From: Verrucomicrobiaceae bacterium
GTDB taxonomy: Bacteria > Verrucomicrobiota > Verrucomicrobiia > Verrucomicrobiales > Verrucomicrobiaceae
Length of the DNA stretch: 64,000 bases
Direction of reading: 5' to 3'
Assembly: GCA_016795365.1 (NCBI GenBank)
Contig: JAEUHN010000051.1
Location: 124,001 to 188,000, forward strand
Part shown: one piece after another, positions 61,670-64,000 of the stretch
How the letters are laid out: every line of letters starts with the position of its first letter
How positions within the stretch are numbered: the stretch's first letter is position 1
Notes under the pieces: model-generated
Databases searched by the model: none
What the model was told of the DNA's origin: nothing
What the model saw: only the letters and a program-made list of their open reading frames with translations
Program-made: the position numbers and the translations under genes

Positions 61670-64000
61670 ATGTCCTTCTCCATCAAGAACATCTTCCAGA
61701 AAGGAGGAGCCGATCAGCCACAAGGGGGAAACCGTGATGTGTCCCTGCATCATGGAGGAGGCGCAATGCTGGCACCTAGCCCGTTTTTGGCGGCTGAGCC
61801 AGGCGCAAACGGTGGTGGATTTGGAGGCACGCTTTTTCGAACGTTGGAGCCGGAGGCATCGCTAGGCGAACCCGTAGCTCCTCGTGCTGGAGGTTCGCCG
61901 TTTTCGCCCTTTGGCAGCGCTGACAGCACCGTTTTGACGGTGAGCGATTTACTGCCTCAACTGCCTCCCGAGGTAGCCCGCGCCAACGGTGCGATGCCAG
62001 ACCAGCCCATTTCCATAGCTCCAGACGCCCTCGAATCGGCCATCTCAAGCGGACAACTGGCGGTGCCGTTGTTTGAAGTATTTCGTGCCTGTCCCGCACT
62101 TTTCCAGGGACCGGTGTCGCCCCATGATCCACGGATGGTGCAACTGCCGCGAGGCAAGCTGCCCAGCATGATCGCCAGCCACACCAGCGCCCTACGCCCG
62201 CAAGGTGTCGCCCCCGATCCCCGGCAATCGCCCTTCGGCCAGGCACAACCCCAGGGGATGCCCATGACGGCTCCCAGTCCGTTTGCACCAGCGCTTCCAG
62301 AGCTTCCCGGGTCCAACGCTCCAGGAGGCGGTGCCTCGCCCGGCACACGGCCTGCCGGAAGCCTGCCTCCACGTCGTCCGCCGGGAATGCCCCCAGCAAT
62401 TCCCACCCAGGCCGACTTCGTGGGTTCAGCACCTCCGTCATTGAGCCTCAATCTTAACGCGGCCCAGCCTCCGGCAGCTCCCAGCAGCCCTATGATGCCT
62501 CCAATGCCTGGAGCCTCACCGTTTGCGAGCATGCCAATGCAACCTGCGCCTCAGCCATCGCAGCCGTCCAGCCCATCCGGTCCCATGATGCCATCGGCAC
62601 CCGGAGCTTCGCCCTTCGCGAGCATGCCGATGCCACCCATGCAGCCACCGCCTTCGAGCCCGACTGGACCTTTGATGCCCTCCGCGGCCGGTGCCTCCCC
62701 GTTTGCCAGCATGCCCATGCCACCGATGCCTCAGCAGCCAGCTGCGCGCCCACCTTCGGGCCCGCTGATGCCACAGGCCGCAGGTGCCTCACCTTTCGCC
62801 AGCATGCCAATGGCTGCGCCCCGGACTCCGACAGGTCCGCTGATGCCACAGGTTCCAGGTGGTTCGCCTTTCGCCAGCATGCCAATGGCCGCCCCTCGGA
62901 CTCCGACAGGCCCGCTGATGCCCCCCGGCCCCAGTGCTTCTCCTTTCGCCAACCTTCCGGGCCAGCCACCTCCCATGCCTTCTGGAAGCGGTGCCCCGAT
63001 GGTGACCTCGCTGTTGTTTGGCAATCAACCCACTCCCGCTGATCCCGAAGAGGCTGCACCCAGCCCACCGCAAGCTCAAACCTCGAGCCCATCGCCCTTC
63101 GCCTCGATCCCTGGAGGCGCGATGTTTGGCCAGCCAGCGAATGCGCCAATCCAGCCGCAACCCTTTGGCTTTTCGCCTTCGGCAGGAGGTTCTCCCTTTG
63201 CTCCTCCCGCCAACCCCCAGGATCGCCCAGCCTCGGGCCCTCTCATGCCCCCGGCCCGCCCACCGTCGGGTCCGTTGATGCCGACGCCCGGGAACCCGGC
63301 GAACAGCGCACCGCCGATGGTGCCCAGCTTCCACCTGCCCCCTGCCGATCAGGCATCGCCGTTCCCATCTTCCCCTCCGCCAGTGGCGTCGTTCGAAGTG
63401 CCGCACCGTTCCGTGAACGCCGAGCCGCCGAAGCTTGGCAACCTGCCCTTCTCGGCCCAGCAGACGTTCCAGTCAGCGATGCCAACGCCATTCCCGGCGG
63501 CACCGTCTGCCACACCGCCTTCGATGGGCTCGTCTGCCGGGTCGTCGGAGAAAATGGAAGTGCCGCTCGCGGCCGTGCTCAAGGGGCAGTCGGCAGCCGA
63601 TCTCGGCTTTGATCCGAATTTCATTCCCGCCTGGATCACCACCAAGCTGCCCGCTGCGGATGTGCGCGAGCAGCTCCCGTCGGGCGAAGTCACGCTAGAC
63701 CTCGGCACCATCATTGATGGCACGGACAACAGCTTCCGCTCGGTGATTTCCCACGGTCGGCGCGGGTTCAAGGTTCGCATCGCTACGAGTGAGGTGTTCC
63801 AAAGCATGCCGCCGCCCTCGAGTTCGCAGCCCAACAGCACAATCGCAGGCTCGCCTTTCGCCCCACCTTCCACTCCGCCGGTCGGCCCATCACCGCAGCC
63901 ACAAATCAGCTTCAATTCGGCCTTCATGGCACCGTCGATTCCCGACGCTTCGTCCGTGCCGCCGTCGTTCTCCCCCAAGGCTGAGCCCGCTCCATCCGCC
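61670..64000 (+). CDS. Proline-rich repeat protein (3' end outside window)
   Basis: The frame is open from ATG 61670 for 777 codons to the window edge. The first 14 residues (MSFSIKNIFQKGGA) lack a signal peptide, so it seems cytoplasmic. Residues about 105-165 and about 630-710 look folded (for example VPLFEVFRACPALFQG and VPLAAVLKGQSAADLGFDPN). The rest is Pro/Ala/Ser/Met-rich and probably disordered. Six units of the form GPLMPxxxGASPFASMPM lie at about residues 274-432, and scattered SPFA motifs occur throughout. The function is unknown. A scaffold or bactofilin-type assembly role is only a guess. Confidence 0.75.
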   Translation, partial: MSFSIKNIFQKGGADQPQGGNRDVSLHHGGGAMLAPSPFLAAEPGANGGGFGGTLFRTLEPEASLGEPVAPRAGGSPFSPFGSADSTVLTVSDLLPQLPPEVARANGAMPDQPISIAPDALESAISSGQLAVPLFEVFRACPALFQGPVSPHDPRMVQLPRGKLPSMIASHTSALRPQGVAPDPRQSPFGQAQPQGMPMTAPSPFAPALPELPGSNAPGGGASPGTRPAGSLPPRRPPGMPPAIPTQADFVGSAPPSLSLNLNAAQPPAAPSSPMMPPMPGASPFASMPMQPAPQPSQPSSPSGPMMPSAPGASPFASMPMPPMQPPPSSPTGPLMPSAAGASPFASMPMPPMPQQPAARPPSGPLMPQAAGASPFASMPMAAPRTPTGPLMPQVPGGSPFASMPMAAPRTPTGPLMPPGPSASPFANLPGQPPPMPSGSGAPMVTSLLFGNQPTPADPEEAAPSPPQAQTSSPSPFASIPGGAMFGQPANAPIQPQPFGFSPSAGGSPFAPPANPQDRPASGPLMPPARPPSGPLMPTPGNPANSAPPMVPSFHLPPADQASPFPSSPPPVASFEVPHRSVNAEPPKLGNLPFSAQQTFQSAMPTPFPAAPSATPPSMGSSAGSSEKMEVPLAAVLKGQSAADLGFDPNFIPAWITTKLPAADVREQLPSGEVTLDLGTIIDGTDNSFRSVISHGRRGFKVRIATSEVFQSMPPPSSSQPNSTIAGSPFAPPSTPPVGPSPQPQISFNSAFMAPSIPDASSVPPSFSPKAEPAPSA
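62489..62965 (+). repeat. Six tandem coding repeats (GPLMPxxxGASPFASMPM)
   Basis: Six units of roughly 75-90 bp. Units four to six are near-identical in DNA over about 50 bp (from about 62815 and 62890). They suggest recent expansion. Confidence 0.85.

Noticed and set aside
62489-62965. CRISPR-like array
   Set aside because: The repeats are in frame within a protein-coding region, are not palindromic, and lack uniform spacers; no cas genes are seen.
62490-63406. Minus-strand Gly/Arg/Trp-rich frames opposite the proline-rich repeat protein
   Set aside because: They mirror the repeat in antisense. The plus frame is open for 777 codons and has folded ends without repeats.

Overview
The window looks like a chromosomal stretch of a Gram-negative bacterium of the Verrucomicrobiota, close to the Prosthecobacter/Verrucomicrobium group. 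This is an inference from gene content. It carries a PSCyt1-DUF1549-DUF1553 cytochrome protein, a WD40-tailed Ser/Thr kinase paired with an ECF sigma factor, a PEP-CTERM protein, a delta-60-repeat/Ig surface protein, and LPS acyl- and heptosyltransferase activities. Codon use is GC-rich throughout except for one large gene at 39-44 kb.

Layout. 0-12.8 kb is an accessory, mostly leftward block. It holds a truncated secreted esterase and a secreted unknown, an ECF sigma factor plus receptor-like kinase, a beta-helix protein, and a compact sugar-catabolism-like run (sialidase, Tat-exported TIM-barrel protein, HpcH/HpaI aldolase, PhyH oxygenase, DUF1905 protein). A GntR/LacI-type regulator is read divergently from the sialidase end. 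12.8-17.6 kb holds an M20 peptidase and a dipeptide epimerase (probable murein-peptide salvage), a Bcp peroxiredoxin, pgsA and der. 17.7-21.7 kb is an unusual two-gene ATPase module: an ORC/STAND-like P-loop ATPase followed at once by a RuvB-like AAA+ protein with an N-terminal PD-(D/E)xK-like fold. 21.7-30.4 kb has a thioredoxin-protease fusion, GAPDH, AhpC-type peroxiredoxin, a polytopic membrane protein, an LpxL-WaaF fusion and two small lipoproteins. 30.4-38.5 kb has the giant delta-60/Ig protein, a spermidine-synthase-like protein, glycogen phosphorylase and a truncated haemoglobin.

38.6-44.1 kb is a likely defence locus: a VapB-like antitoxin with no visible toxin, facing a 1,683-residue STAND NTPase with a Cap4/DUF4297-like nuclease head (Avs-like architecture). 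Its base composition differs from its flanks. 44.4-57.1 kb is largely housekeeping: an AspT/YidE-type transporter, phosphofructokinase, an RlmI-like methyltransferase, pgk, tpiA, an rRNA 2'-O-methyltransferase, queC, a glycosyltransferase and an HTTM-like membrane protein. 57.2-64 kb has a tRNA-Thr(CGU) abutting a membrane-anchored protein gene, the cytochrome/DUF1549/DUF1553 protein, and a proline-rich repeat protein that runs off the window.

The glycolytic genes gap, pfk, pgk and tpiA and the glycogen phosphorylase gene lie within 28 kb, but as separate units. The most interesting parts are the 17.7-21.7 kb ATPase pair and the 38.6-44.1 kb Avs-like gene. All family assignments were made by reading motifs by eye; no database search was possible.
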